64,000 nucleotides of DNA. Source: Devosia lacusdianchii (GTDB lineage Bacteria; Pseudomonadota; Alphaproteobacteria; Rhizobiales; Devosiaceae). The notes beneath the pieces were generated by a model. That model was not told the origin of the DNA and did no database searches. It saw nothing but the letters and a program-made list of their open reading frames with translations. Location of the stretch: NCBI RefSeq assembly GCF_022429625.1, contig NZ_CP092483.1:3769501-3833500 (forward strand), given 5' to 3'. Every line of letters begins with the position of its first letter. Positions within the stretch are counted from its first letter, which is position 1. Below are positions 16,475 to 25,839 of the stretch, piece by piece. The position numbers and the translations under genes are program-made.

Positions 16475-17596
16475 TTATTGAGCGACGGCCCGCATCTCAT
16501 CCAGAAACGCCGAGACCGCCTGCGGATCCACGTTCTTCTCGATGAACGCCTTGCCGATGCCCCGTGTCAGGATGAAGGTCAGCGCGCCGCGCGTCACTTT
16601 CTTGTCCTGCGCAATCGCCGCCATCAGGACCTCGGTCGAGCCGAGATTGCCGGAAATATCGGCCAACGCCGTCGGCAGACCCGATTTCTGCAAATGCGCG
16701 ATGATCCGCCCGGTATCCTGGCTCGGCGCGATGCCCAGTTTTGCCGAGAACCCATGCGCCAGCGCCATGCCGATGGCGACGCCTTCGCCATGCAGCAGGC
16801 GGTCGGAATAGCCGGTGTCCTTTTCCAGCGCATGCCCGAAGGTATGTCCCAGATTAAGCAGCGCCCGAACACCGAGCTCCTTTTCGTCCTCGATGACGAC
16901 GCGTGCCTTGTGGGCACAGCAGCGGGCGATGGCTTCGCCGCGGGCCGGACCGCCGGCAAAGATTTCGGCCTGATTGGCTTCGAGCCAGAAGAAGAAATCC
17001 TCGTCGTCGATCAACCCGTATTTGACCACCTCGGCATAGCCGGAAGCAAATTGCCGCGGCGCGAGCGTATCGAGCGTCGAGAGGTCCGCCAGCACCAGCT
17101 TGGGCTGGTGGAAGGCCCCGATCAGGTTCTTGCCGTGAGGTGAATTGATGCCGGTCTTGCCGCCAACCGAGCTATCGACCTGCGCCAGAAGCGAAGTCGG
17201 CATCTGCACGAAATCCATGCCCCGCCGGGCAATGGACGCGGCAAAGCCGGCGAGGTCGCCGATGACGCCGCCACCCAGCGCGATGACCAGGTCGCCGCGC
17301 TCCAGCCGCGCCGCCAGAATACCCTCCACCGCCTGACCGAGATAGGCCCAGGACTTGGTGCTTTCGCCCGCCGGCAGCACGATCTCGGTATGTCCAAGCC
17401 CGGCCGCATCCAGCGACCGCAACAGCCGCGGCAACTGCGCCTCGGCCACCGTGGCATCGGTGATGATGCCAAAGCGTCGCCCGGGAAATCGCTCGGCCAG
17501 GATGGCGCCCGCTTCGTCCAACAGCCGGTCGCCGATCAGGATGTCATAGGCGCGCTCGCCCAGCGCAACATGAACCATGTGGGCAATATCGGCCAT
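16475..17596 (-). CDS. aroB: 3-dehydroquinate synthase
   Basis: A 373-residue NAD-dependent enzyme that converts DAHP to 3-dehydroquinate, the second step of the shikimate pathway. Visible features include the nucleotide-binding GGGVIGDLAGFAASIARRG stretch, PTSLLAQVDSSVGGKTGIN (active-site loop), AEVVKYGLI with the metal/substrate ligand Glu, and LNLGHTFGHALE with the metal-binding His. The length is standard. The gene follows aroK on the same strand with three bases between them, the classical aroK-aroB pair. Confidence 0.97.
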   Translation of the reverse strand: MADIAHMVHVALGERAYDILIGDRLLDEAGAILAERFPGRRFGIITDATVAEAQLPRLLRSLDAAGLGHTEIVLPAGESTKSWAYLGQAVEGILAARLERGDLVIALGGGVIGDLAGFAASIARRGMDFVQMPTSLLAQVDSSVGGKTGINSPHGKNLIGAFHQPKLVLADLSTLDTLAPRQFASGYAEVVKYGLIDDEDFFFWLEANQAEIFAGGPARGEAIARCCAHKARVVIEDEKELGVRALLNLGHTFGHALEKDTGYSDRLLHGEGVAIGMALAHGFSAKLGIAPSQDTGRIIAHLQKSGLPTALADISGNLGSTEVLMAAIAQDKKVTRGALTFILTRGIGKAFIEKNVDPQAVSAFLDEMRAVAQ

Positions 17597-17599
17597 CGA

Positions 17600-18214
17600 T
17601 CAATCCTGGCGTTTGAGAAAGGCGAGCACGGCGTCGACGATGTCGCCGGCCACCACATCCTGCGGCACATCGCGCGACAACACCGTCACATCGGCTTCGG
17701 CATAGATGGGGTAGCGATCCTCGATCAGCTTCTCGAGCGTGGCGCGCGGATTGGCGGTCTTGAGCAGCGGCCGGTTCGAGCGGCGCGACACCCGTTCGAA
17801 CAGGATATCCGCCTCGGCCTTGAGCCACACGGTCAGCGCTTCCGCCTTCATCAGCGCGCGCGTATCGGGATTGACGAAGGCCCCTCCGCCGGTGGCCAGC
17901 ACCACGCCATGGTCCTTGAGCACGCGCGCGATAACCCGGGTCTCGCCGGCGCGGAATTCGGGTTCGCCGCGTTGCTCGAAAATCTCGGGGATCGTCATCT
18001 GCGCCGCCTTCTCGATCTCCTCGTCACTGTCGAGAAACTGGCGATTGAGCCGAGCGGCGAGGCGGCGGCCCACCGTGGTCTTGCCGGCGCCCATCATGCC
18101 CACGAGGACCAGTGGCTTGCCGGCCAGGCGCTCTACGAGGTGCTCGGCGCGGGCCTGCCGCGATGCCGCGTCGGGTCGGTTCAAGACTGGGCTCCCTGAT
18201 CTTGCCGCTATCAA
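17600..18214 (-). CDS. aroK: Shikimate kinase
   Basis: A 204-residue NMP-kinase-fold enzyme that phosphorylates shikimate at O3. Walker A GMMGAGKTTVGRRLA is at residues 39-53. The shikimate-binding Asp and Glu lie in FLDSDEEIEK, followed by RGEPEFR with the conserved Arg, ATGGGAF for the substrate loop, and RPLL for the lid. The N-terminus before the P-loop is about 38 residues, as in rhizobial AroK. The start is TTG at 18214, with no ATG before the P-loop in this frame, so a few residues either way remain possible. It is upstream of and coupled to aroB. Confidence 0.95.
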   Translation of the reverse strand: MIAARSGSPVLNRPDAASRQARAEHLVERLAGKPLVLVGMMGAGKTTVGRRLAARLNRQFLDSDEEIEKAAQMTIPEIFEQRGEPEFRAGETRVIARVLKDHGVVLATGGGAFVNPDTRALMKAEALTVWLKAEADILFERVSRRSNRPLLKTANPRATLEKLIEDRYPIYAEADVTVLSRDVPQDVVAGDIVDAVLAFLKRQD

Positions 18215-18337
18215 CCCGCACCGGCCCGCCCTGTCAAGAAACTTGCACAGGACGCCTGGTGCAGGCCGCTGCGGCGGTCAAACGGAAACGAAACTATTTG
18301 CTGACAGTTTACCAGCAATTGTTATCGTTGGACGATC

Positions 18338-18559
18338 ATGCCGACCCTGATCCGCCTCATCATCACGCTGCTGTTTCTTGCTGGCCTCGTCTATGCTGGC
18401 ATGTTCGCGCTCGTGGCGCTGGTCGAGCCGACGCCCAAGGAAGTCACCATCCGCATTCCCTCCCGTGATCTGCTCGGTGGCGGCGCGCCGGCCCTGCCCG
18501 GCAGCCAGCCGGCCGCCCCGGCAACGGAAGCGGCGCCTGCCGAGACCACGACGCCATGA
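18338..18559 (+). CDS. Small single-pass membrane protein upstream of xerD
   Basis: A 73-residue protein with one N-terminal transmembrane helix (LIRLIITLLFLAGLVYAGMFALVAL, residues 4-29) and a short Pro/Ala-rich tail with TPKEVTIRIPSRDLLGG. Its ATG-TGA junction overlaps the xerD start by four bases (ATGA), so it is translationally coupled to xerD. A similar one-TM protein precedes xerD in many Hyphomicrobiales. The function is unknown. Confidence 0.8.
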   Translation: MPTLIRLIITLLFLAGLVYAGMFALVALVEPTPKEVTIRIPSRDLLGGGAPALPGSQPAAPATEAAPAETTTP

Positions 18560-19464
18560 GCGGCGGGCACCTGATCGGCGCCTTTCTCGAAATGATGAGC
18601 GCCGAACGCGGCGCCGCCAAGAACACCATCGACGCCTATCGGCGCGATCTTGGCGACTATGCCGGCTTCGTCGCCGGCAAGCAGCAGACGCTGCTGACCG
18701 TGCCGCGCGAAACCGTCAATGCCTATCTCGACCAGCTTCGCCGCGACGGCCTCTCTGCCGCGTCCAGCGCCCGCCGCCTCTCGGCGATCCGACAATTTCA
18801 CCGCTTCCTGTGCGCCGACAATATGCGCGGCGATGACCCGACCCGCATCGTCGCCAGCCCCAAAAGCCGGCGCGCGCTGCCCAAAGTGCTTTCCATCGCC
18901 GAGGTGGACAAACTTCTGGTGACTGCCGAGGTAGAAGCCAACGCCGAAGCGTCCGAGCAAAAACACGCCGCGGCATTGCGGCTCTACGTGCTGTTGGAAC
19001 TGCTCTACGCCACCGGCATGCGCGTCAGCGAACTCGTGAGCCTGCGCCGCTCGGCGGTGATGCGCGATACCAGCTTCATCACCGTTACCGGCAAGGGCAA
19101 CAAGGAGCGCGTCGTTCCGCTCAACGATCGCGCCCGAGATGCGGTCAAGGCCTATGTGGCGACGCTGGACGCCGGCCCGTTCCTGTTCCCCGCGACCGGC
19201 GCCGACGGCTATCTATCCCGCCAGGTCTTCGCCCGCGACCTCAAGGGCCTGGCAGGCCGCGCCGGCATCAGTTCGACCCGCGTCGCACCGCACGTCCTCC
19301 GCCATGCCTTCGCCAGCCATCTGCTGGCCGGCGGCGCCGATCTGCGCGTGGTACAAATGCTGCTCGGCCACGCCGACATCTCGACCACGCAGATCTATAC
19401 CCACGTTCTGGACGAGAAGCTGCGCACCCTGGTCGAGAGCCACCACCCGCTCAATCAGGGCTGA
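18556..19464 (+). CDS. xerD: Tyrosine recombinase XerD
   Basis: A 302-residue site-specific recombinase that with XerC resolves chromosome dimers at dif. The N-terminal SAM-like core-binding domain (1-95) has FLEMMSAERGAAKNTIDAYRRDL. The catalytic domain has Arg in LYATGMRVSELVSLR, Lys in VTGKGNKERVVPL, His-x-x-Arg in HVLRHAFASHLLAGGADLR, and His plus the nucleophile Tyr in MLLGHADISTTQIYTHV. All catalytic residues are present. Gene order xerD-accA on plus with aroKB divergent is typical chromosomal XerD context rather than a mobile integrase. Confidence 0.95.
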   Translation: MSGGHLIGAFLEMMSAERGAAKNTIDAYRRDLGDYAGFVAGKQQTLLTVPRETVNAYLDQLRRDGLSAASSARRLSAIRQFHRFLCADNMRGDDPTRIVASPKSRRALPKVLSIAEVDKLLVTAEVEANAEASEQKHAAALRLYVLLELLYATGMRVSELVSLRRSAVMRDTSFITVTGKGNKERVVPLNDRARDAVKAYVATLDAGPFLFPATGADGYLSRQVFARDLKGLAGRAGISSTRVAPHVLRHAFASHLLAGGADLRVVQMLLGHADISTTQIYTHVLDEKLRTLVESHHPLNQG

Positions 19465-19541
19465 TAGCCCGGTACGCCCACTATCAATCTGTTAGCATTA
19501 TGGGACGCATAACGATCAGGCGCGCGCAAACCTTGACTTGA

Positions 19542-19583
19542 TGTTGCGCCATCGTCACTTTCCGGCCACTTTAGGGCGCAACA
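19542..19583. promoter_or_regulatory. Inverted repeat upstream of accA
   Basis: TGTTGCGCC (19542-19550) is complementary to GGCGCAACA (19575-19583) across a 24-base loop, about 55 bases before the accA start. A possible CTTGAC -35 lies at 19532-19537. It may be an operator pair for an unknown regulator or a leader hairpin. Confidence 0.4.
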
Positions 19584-19636
19584 GCAGCGGCCCATATCCA
19601 CGGGTCCGACATAATGACCCCTAACGGGCGGGTGGG

Positions 19637-20590
19637 ATGCAGTCTTATCTCGATTTCGAAAAGCCGGTAGCCGATCTTGAAGGCAAGATCGCCGAGCTCA
19701 AGTCCCTTGCGGCGACCGACCAGGCCGTCAGTATCGACGAAGAGGTCAACCGGCTATCGAGCCGTGCCGATGAGGCACTGGTGGAAATCTACAAGCGCTT
19801 GACGCCATGGCAGAAGACCCAGGTCGCCCGCCATCCGCAGCGCCCGCACCTGTCCGATTACATCAAGAGCCTCATTACCGAATGGACGCCGCTGGCCGGC
19901 GATCGCAAATTCTCCGAGGATGCTGCGATCCAGGCTGGTTTCGGCCGTTTCAACGGCCAGCCCGTTGCTGTTGTCGGCCAGGAAAAGGGCAATTCCACCG
20001 AGACACGCCTCAAGCACAATTTCGGCATGGCCCGCCCGGAAGGCTATCGCAAGGCCGTCCGCATCATGGACATGGCCGACCGCTTCAATATCCCGGTGAT
20101 TTCATTCGTCGATACCGCCGGCGCCTATCCCGGCATCGGCGCCGAGGAGCGCGGCCAGGCCGAGGCCATTGCCCGCTCGACCGAAAAATCGCTTGAGCTG
20201 GGCGTGCCCAATATCGCCATCGTCATCGGCGAAGGCGGCTCGGGCGGCGCCATCGCCATTGCCACCGCCAGCCGCGTACTGATGCTCGAACACGCCATCT
20301 ATTCGGTGATTTCGCCCGAGGGCGGCGCCTCGATCCTGTGGCGTGACGCAGCCCGGGCGCAGGATGCCGCGACCAATATGAAGATCACCTCGGCCGATCT
20401 GCTCGGCTTCGGCGTCATCGACGGCATCATTCCCGAACCCCCGGGCGGCGCCCATCGCCACCCCGAGATCGTGATGGACTCGACTCGCGGCGCCATCGCC
20501 GCCTTCCTCGCCGACTTTGCCGGCAAAGGGCGCCTTGAAGTACGCGAACACCGCCGCGAGAAGTTCCTGGCGATCGGCACGGCGCTGTAG
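19637..20590 (+). CDS. accA: Acetyl-CoA carboxylase carboxyltransferase subunit alpha
   Basis: A 317-residue subunit that with AccD transfers the carboxyl group from carboxybiotin to acetyl-CoA, the first committed step of fatty-acid synthesis. It starts MQSYLDFEKPVADLEGKIAELK, the usual N-terminal helix. The crotonase-like core includes AVVGQEKGN, NFGMARPEGYRKA, SFVDTAGAYPGIGAEERGQAEAIA and the oxyanion-hole region GEGGSGGAIAIATA. The end EHRREKFLAIG is typical. There is no accBCD nearby, as usual for Alphaproteobacteria. Confidence 0.97.
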   Translation: MQSYLDFEKPVADLEGKIAELKSLAATDQAVSIDEEVNRLSSRADEALVEIYKRLTPWQKTQVARHPQRPHLSDYIKSLITEWTPLAGDRKFSEDAAIQAGFGRFNGQPVAVVGQEKGNSTETRLKHNFGMARPEGYRKAVRIMDMADRFNIPVISFVDTAGAYPGIGAEERGQAEAIARSTEKSLELGVPNIAIVIGEGGSGGAIAIATASRVLMLEHAIYSVISPEGGASILWRDAARAQDAATNMKITSADLLGFGVIDGIIPEPPGGAHRHPEIVMDSTRGAIAAFLADFAGKGRLEVREHRREKFLAIGTAL

Positions 20591-20727
20591 CGCCTTCCCC
20601 CTCTCCTTTGGGGAGGGGCGGGCAGATTTGCACACTTGCGTGATTTCACCCCGCTTCCCGCCACAATTGCGCCGTGGTAACGCTTCGTTCACCAGCAATT
20701 CTCATGCTGCGGTAACTACGAGTACCT

Positions 20728-21789
20728 ATGGGTCTCGCACCTCTCCGCAATGGGCCGCCGACCGTGACCGCTACCCTTCTCCGCAAGTTCTGTTCGGCCC
20801 TCATTCTGCTCTGGGTCGCCTTTGGCCTGGTCGCCTGCGGCGGCTTCCTGCCCAAGAGCAGCGACAACCGGCACAACCAGCCATTGCAAAGCGGCGTGGT
20901 TTCGGGCCTGCGCGCCATGGGCTCGTCGCCCGGCGAGGCCATGGTCATCCGCATGTTCAAGCAGGAAAAGGTGCTTGAGGTCTGGAAGCGGACCAGCTCT
21001 GGCCAGTTCAAGATGTTCAAGAGCTACGAGATCTGCGCCTTTTCTGGCGTGCTCGGGCCCAAGATCAAGGAAGGCGATCGCCAGAGCCCGGAGGGCTTCT
21101 ATACGATCACGCCCGGCCTGATGAACCCGCGTTCGAGCTACTACCTGGCCTTCAATACCGGCTTTCCCAACAAGTTCGACCGCGCCTGGGGCCGCACCGG
21201 CAGCGACCTGATGGTGCATGGCGACTGCTCGTCGCGCGGCTGCTACGCCATGACCGATGACGGCATTGCCGAGATTTACGCGCTGGCGCGCGAGACCTTC
21301 AAGGGCGGCAATCCCAGCTTCCAGCTGCAGATTTTCCCGTTCAAGATGACCGCCGCCAACCTGGCGTCGCAGTCCACCAGCGAGCACCTCAATTTCTGGA
21401 AGGACATTAAGGAAGGCTACGACCTGTTCGAGCTGACCAAGACGCCGCCAGTCTGGGACGTGTGCGAACGTCAATACATCTTCAATCCCAGCAGTGGCGG
21501 CGGCGCTCTCAACGCCATGGGCGCCTGCCCGGCAGGCGTGCAGAATGCCGCCCTCACCGCCAAGCAGCAGGCCGATGAGGCCGCCTTTGCCAATACGCTG
21601 GCGGCCCAAGAGCGCAAGGCGACCGAGGAAGCGGCGATCAAGGCACGCGGCGAGGCTGTTGGCGGCGCCGTTTCCGGCATCTTCAGCGGCATCGGCAACC
21701 TGTTTGGCGGCGGCAAGGACGAAGACATCGTCCCGGTCATGAGCGGCAAAACCGCGCCCATACCCTTTCCCCGCCCCAACCGGCCATAG
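20728..21789 (+). CDS. YafK-type L,D-transpeptidase lipoprotein
   Basis: A 353-residue exported protein. The hydrophobic signal stretch FCSALILLWVAFGLVAC ends in the lipobox LVAC, so the mature Cys is probably lipidated. The catalytic YkuD/YafK domain (about 60-225) contains FKSYEICAFSGVLGPKIKEGD, SPEGFYTI and the active-site motif MVHGDCSSRGCYAMTD, with the catalytic Cys in SSRGC. Such enzymes cleave or remodel links between peptidoglycan and lipoproteins. The C-terminal 90 residues are Ala-rich with a probable coiled coil. A GTG at 20764 would give a shorter, more standard signal peptide and is a plausible alternative start. Confidence 0.87.
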   Translation: MGLAPLRNGPPTVTATLLRKFCSALILLWVAFGLVACGGFLPKSSDNRHNQPLQSGVVSGLRAMGSSPGEAMVIRMFKQEKVLEVWKRTSSGQFKMFKSYEICAFSGVLGPKIKEGDRQSPEGFYTITPGLMNPRSSYYLAFNTGFPNKFDRAWGRTGSDLMVHGDCSSRGCYAMTDDGIAEIYALARETFKGGNPSFQLQIFPFKMTAANLASQSTSEHLNFWKDIKEGYDLFELTKTPPVWDVCERQYIFNPSSGGGALNAMGACPAGVQNAALTAKQQADEAAFANTLAAQERKATEEAAIKARGEAVGGAVSGIFSGIGNLFGGGKDEDIVPVMSGKTAPIPFPRPNRP

Positions 21790-21879
21790 CCACTTCACGC
21801 AAAGCCATATCCGGGCCGCATTGTGGGGCGATGCCCTCTCGGCCTGTGCTAGAATGGACCGCAAACGGAGACTGTCGCT

Positions 21880-22536
21880 GTGGAAGAGACGCCGGTGGCC
21901 AGCAGTGGCTTCAAGCTGCATGCGCCTGAGCCAGAGCCCGCTACCCCGGTGGCGCCGCGCCGTGCGCCCGGGCGCGTTCTGAGCTTTGTCGTCGGTCTCG
22001 TCGGCGTCGCGGCCCTGTTTGCTGCGGGCTGGGTCTATACCGAAACGCAGCGCGACATAGCGCGCCTCTCGACCGACATCGCACAGATCAAGCTCAGCCT
22101 CGAACTGTTCGGTCGCCAGCAGGCGGCCGATAGTCCGGCGAGCATACCCGACGATGCCGGTTTGCAGGACCTCTCCAACCGTCTGGCGATTCTGGAGGAA
22201 AGCTGGCGTAGCGGCGCGGCCAATACCCAGAACCCGACCTTGCCGGCCCTGGCGGGCGAGACCACGGCGCCCGCTGCCACTGCCGCCTCGGATGGCGACT
22301 GCCTGCCTACCGGCACGCGCTTCATGGTTGCGGCCGGCGACAATTACACCGTCTGCGGGACCACTGGCACGGTTGAAATCGGCGCGGTGGAGAATGGCTT
22401 CATCAGCCTGGCCGACGGCACCGTCATCGCCCAAGGCGGCAATATCGGCCTGCCCGGCACCCAATGTATGATCGCCGTATTGCCCAGCGAGGGCGGCAGC
22501 ATCAGCGGCTTCGCCGAAATCCGCGTGACGTGCTGA
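21880..22536 (+). CDS. Hypothetical membrane-anchored protein with short coiled coil
   Basis: A 218-residue protein with a proline-rich cytoplasmic N-terminus, one transmembrane helix (VLSFVVGLVGVAALFAAGWVY, about 34-54), then a predicted coiled coil (RDIARLSTDIAQIKLSLEL...LSNRLAILEES). The periplasmic C-terminal domain has three Cys residues (DCLP, TVCGT, TQCMI) plus a C-terminal Cys. No family was recognised. The start GTG at 21880 has GGAG 10 bases upstream. The layout suggests an envelope protein with disulphides. It stands alone between the L,D-transpeptidase gene and palindromic repeat copy 7. Confidence 0.7.
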   Translation: MEETPVASSGFKLHAPEPEPATPVAPRRAPGRVLSFVVGLVGVAALFAAGWVYTETQRDIARLSTDIAQIKLSLELFGRQQAADSPASIPDDAGLQDLSNRLAILEESWRSGAANTQNPTLPALAGETTAPAATAASDGDCLPTGTRFMVAAGDNYTVCGTTGTVEIGAVENGFISLADGTVIAQGGNIGLPGTQCMIAVLPSEGGSISGFAEIRVTC

Positions 22537-22574
22537 GGATGTCCAGCCCGCACCCGGCAAGTGAAAGCCCCGAT

Positions 22575-22653
22575 CGTCACCCTCGGGCTTGACCCGAGGG
22601 CTCGGCCGGCGTGCCGAGAGTGAAGCACCATCGGGTCAAGCCCGAGGGTGACG
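22575..22653. repeat. Palindromic intergenic repeat, copy 7 (CGTCACC-ended type)
   Basis: Arms CGTCACCCTCGGGCTTGACC and GGTCAAGCCCGAGGGTGACG are complementary. The loop CTCGGCCGGCGTGCCGAGAG forms its own hairpin and differs from the CTCAAC-type loop. This is the rightmost copy noticed in the window. Confidence 0.88.
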
Positions 22654-22678
22654 CACAGCACGAACGACAGTGCCAGTG

Positions 22679-22708
22679 AAAAGGCCCAGACTTTCATCTG
22701 GGCCTTTT
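22679..22708. terminator. Bidirectional intrinsic terminator at the secA end
   Basis: AAAAGGCCCAGA (22679-22690) and TCTGGGCCTTTT (22697-22708) form a 12-base perfect stem with a 6-base loop and A/T tracts on both sides. It can stop secA transcription from the right and read-through from the 21880 gene on the left. Confidence 0.85.
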
Positions 22709-22715
22709 CGTTTCT

Positions 22716-25460
22716 CTAGAACTGCCCGTGGCAGTGCTTGAACTTCTTGCCTGAGCCACAGGGACAAGGCGCGTTGCGCGAGACGCCGACCAACAGCTTT
22801 GGGTCGATCGGCTTGAGCGACGGATCGCTGCCGACCGCGCCAAGGGCTCCGGCAATCGTGTCGCCGCCGTCGGCGTCGTTTTCGCCGGTCAGCGGATCGA
22901 TATGGGTTTCGCGCAGGCGGCTGAGGTCGGGCACCGGCGGAGCCACGGGACGCGGCTGCAGCTCGACATGGCTGAGTTGCGTGGTCACCAGTTCGCGCAG
23001 ATTGGCGAGCAACGCCTGGAACAGCTCATAGGCTTCCTGCTTGTATTCGTTGAGCGGATCGCGCTGGGCGATGCCGCGCCACCCCACGACCTTGGAGAGG
23101 TGATCGAGCGTCACCAGATGCTCGCGCCATAGCCCGTCGATCGACTGCAGCAAGATCGACTTCTCCACCTGCCGCATCACGGTCGGATTGCCCGAACCGG
23201 CGGCTTCCATCGCGGCGATGGTGCGGGTTTCCTTGGCCGCAGCAGCAGCATCGGCCGCTGCCGTCAGGCGCTCGATGACGATCTCGGCGTCGATGCCTTC
23301 CTCGGCCGCCCAATCCTTCACCGGCACATCAAGGTTGAGATAGGTCTTTGCCGCCGCCTCGAGCTGCTCGACATTCCACTGCTCGGGATAGGAGCGCGGC
23401 GGGATGGCCTTGTTGACGATGTTCTCGACCACGTCGTGGCGCATATCGATGACCGTCTCGCTGATATCCTCGGCGTCCATCATCTCGATGCGCTGCTCGA
23501 AGATCACCTTGCGCTGATCGTTCATCACGTCGTCGTATTTGAGGATATTCTTGCGGATATCGAAGTTGCGCGCTTCGACCTTGCCCTGGGCGCGCTCGAT
23601 CGCCTTGGTGACCCATGGATGGGTGATGCTCTCGCCCTGCTCCAGGCCCAGCTTGCCCAGCATGGAATCCATGCTGTCGACCGGGAAGATGCGCATCAGG
23701 TCGTCCTGCAGTGACAGGAAGAAAGCCGAATGACCCGGGTCGCCCTGGCGGCCGGAACGACCGCGCAGTTGGTTGTCGATGCGGCGGCTTTCATGGCGCT
23801 CGGTGCCGATGACCATCAACCCGCCCGCTGCCAGCGCCTTGGCCTTGTCGGCCGCGATCGTCGCCTTGATGTCGGCGATCTTGGCCTCGCGCGCCTCGCC
23901 CTCAAGACCTTCGGTTTCGCGCTGGATGCGCATTTCGAGATTGCCGCCGAGCTGAATGTCAGTACCGCGACCCGCCATGTTGGTGGCGATGGTGATGGCG
24001 CCGGGCAGACCGGCATCGGCGACGATAAAAGCTTCCTGCTCGTGGTGACGCGCATTGAGCACGTTCATCGTGCCCACATTCTTCTGGCGCAGCAGGTCGG
24101 CCAGCATTTCCGACTTCTCAATGGAGGTCGTGCCGACCAGCACGGGCTGGCCGCGATCCTGGCATTCCTTGATCAGTTGCGCGATGGCGTCGAACTTCTC
24201 GGCGGCGGTGCGGAAGATGGCGTCTTCATCGTCCTTGCGCTGTACCGGCACGTTGGTGGGAATGGTCACCACGTCGAGCTTGTAGATGTCGGCGAATTCT
24301 TCGGCTTCCGTCGCCGCCGTACCGGTCATACCGGCCAGTTTCTTGTAGAGGCGGAAATAGTTCTGGAAGGTGATCGACGCCAGCGTCTGGTTTTCCGGCT
24401 GGATCTTGACGTGTTCCTTGGCTTCCAGCGCCTGGTGCAGGCCTTCCGAATAACGGCGGCCCGGCATCATGCGGCCGGAAAACTCGTCGATGATGACAAC
24501 TTCGTCGTTGCGGACGATATAGTCCTTGTCCTTGCGGAACAGCTTGTGAGCGCGCAGGGCTGAGTTGGCATGGTGCACCAGCGCGACGTTTTCGAGGTCG
24601 TAAAGCGAGCCGGTCTTGAGCAGGCCGTCCTCAGCAAGCTTGGCTTCCAGCTTTTCGATGCCCTGGTCGGTAAAGGTCGCGGCGCGCTGCTTTTCGTCGA
24701 GCTCGAAATCGCCCTCGCCAATCATCGGCATCAGGGCATCGATGGTGGTATAGAGATTGGAACGGTCTTCCGACGGACCCGAAATGATCAGCGGCGTACG
24801 GGCCTCGTCGATCAGGATCGAGTCCACTTCGTCGACAATTGCAAAGGCATGGCCACGCTGCACCATCTGGGCGCGCGTGTACTTCATGTTGTCGCGCAGG
24901 TAGTCGAAACCAAGCTCGTTATTGGTGCCGTAGGTGATGTCGGCGGCATAGGCGGCCTTGCGTTCCGGATCGGTCATGCCATGCACGATGATGCCGGTGG
25001 TGAGGCCCAAAAATTCGTAGATCTGGCCCATCCAGGCCGCGTCGCGCTTCACCAGATAGTCGTTGACCGTGACCAGATGCGCGCCCTTGCCGGTCAGCGC
25101 ATTGAGGTACATCGGCAGGGTCGCCACCAGCGTCTTGCCTTCACCGGTCCGCATCTCGGCGATGCCACGCTCGTTCATCACCATGCCGCCGATGAGCTGC
25201 ACATCGAAATGGCGCATGCCCAGCACACGCTTGGAGGCCTCGCGCACCGTGGCGAAGGCCGGCACGATCAAGTCGTCGAGGTCGGCGCCCTTTTCGAGCT
25301 GCGCCTTGAACTCGGCGGTGCGAGCGCGCAAGGCGTCGTCGCTGAGTTTTTCGAGCTCGGGCTCGAGCGCATTGATGGCGGCAACCTTGCCTTGATACCG
25401 CTTTACGTGCCGGTCGGACGGAGAGCCGAAAATCCGCCGGGCGAGCGCAGCAAGTGCCAT
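22716..25460 (-). CDS. secA: Protein translocase ATPase SecA
   Basis: A 914-residue preprotein translocase motor that pushes unfolded proteins through SecYEG. It has Q-motif/Walker [18 protein letters not shown] near residues 101-117, [20 protein letters not shown] (Walker B), GTSIEKSE and helicase motif VI with [20 protein letters not shown]. The helical scaffold contains [16 protein letters not shown]. The C-terminal zinc-binding SEC-C tail [16 protein letters not shown], which contacts SecB and ribosomes, is intact. It is monocistronic with its own promoter and terminator, and divergent from ppiC as in related genomes. Confidence 0.98.
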   Translation of the reverse strand: MALAALARRIFGSPSDRHVKRYQGKVAAINALEPELEKLSDDALRARTAEFKAQLEKGADLDDLIVPAFATVREASKRVLGMRHFDVQLIGGMVMNERGIAEMRTGEGKTLVATLPMYLNALTGKGAHLVTVNDYLVKRDAAWMGQIYEFLGLTTGIIVHGMTDPERKAAYAADITYGTNNELGFDYLRDNMKYTRAQMVQRGHAFAIVDEVDSILIDEARTPLIISGPSEDRSNLYTTIDALMPMIGEGDFELDEKQRAATFTDQGIEKLEAKLAEDGLLKTGSLYDLENVALVHHANSALRAHKLFRKDKDYIVRNDEVVIIDEFSGRMMPGRRYSEGLHQALEAKEHVKIQPENQTLASITFQNYFRLYKKLAGMTGTAATEAEEFADIYKLDVVTIPTNVPVQRKDDEDAIFRTAAEKFDAIAQLIKECQDRGQPVLVGTTSIEKSEMLADLLRQKNVGTMNVLNARHHEQEAFIVADAGLPGAITIATNMAGRGTDIQLGGNLEMRIQRETEGLEGEAREAKIADIKATIAADKAKALAAGGLMVIGTERHESRRIDNQLRGRSGRQGDPGHSAFFLSLQDDLMRIFPVDSMDSMLGKLGLEQGESITHPWVTKAIERAQGKVEARNFDIRKNILKYDDVMNDQRKVIFEQRIEMMDAEDISETVIDMRHDVVENIVNKAIPPRSYPEQWNVEQLEAAAKTYLNLDVPVKDWAAEEGIDAEIVIERLTAAADAAAAAKETRTIAAMEAAGSGNPTVMRQVEKSILLQSIDGLWREHLVTLDHLSKVVGWRGIAQRDPLNEYKQEAYELFQALLANLRELVTTQLSHVELQPRPVAPPVPDLSRLRETHIDPLTGENDADGGDTIAGALGAVGSDPSLKPIDPKLLVGVSRNAPCPCGSGKKFKHCHGQF

Positions 25461-25839
25461 ATGTCAGGTCCTTTGATTGCTCATCGGCGCGCGGGTGAGG
25501 GGAGGTTTGAAATGCAGTCCCGTCAACGGGTCGTCGTCGCGATGAGAAAGCCTTTCCGGCTTTGAATTTCTGTATCCCCGCCGAGCGGCGGAAAAGCGGC
25601 TGAGATGTAAGAGCGAGGCCTTGTCTTGTCAACGTCGCCAAAATGGGCGACACCTCCTCCGCCCTGCCGGAAATCCGCGCAGAAACGGGGTTTTCGGCCC
25701 TTTGGTTGCTCACGAAACGCGGCGCGGCACATTTTGGCCCCGTTGCCGTGTGAGGCAGGCCGGAATACCCCAGAGGCACGTGGCTGCCGATTACCAATGA
25801 GCCAGGGCGCAGCAAGCGCTGGCCAAGGAGATTTACCTG
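25461..25839. other. Divergent secA/ppiC intergenic region
   Basis: This 379-base gap carries the predicted secA promoter (25604-25632, minus strand), which implies a ~140-base secA leader, and the unmapped ppiC promoter. No coding sequence, repeat or recognised riboregulator was seen. Confidence 0.6.
25604..25632 (-). promoter_or_regulatory. Predicted secA promoter
   Basis: On the minus strand TTGACA (25632-25627), a 17-base spacer and TACATC (25609-25604) give a near-consensus sigma-70 promoter about 145 bases before the secA ATG. Confidence 0.7.

Noticed and set aside
18556..19464. xerD as a phage or island integrase
   Set aside because: The protein has a XerD N-terminal domain and lies in a conserved housekeeping order (aroKB, accA). 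No attachment repeats flank it.
20716..22560. A 614-codon open frame on minus over the L,D-transpeptidase and hypothetical genes
   Set aside because: It is antisense to a frame with signal peptide, lipobox and SSRGC motif. The minus frame has no signal or motif.
416..22653. A CRISPR array
   Set aside because: The repeats are scattered single palindromes, kilobases apart, with no regular spacers and no cas genes.
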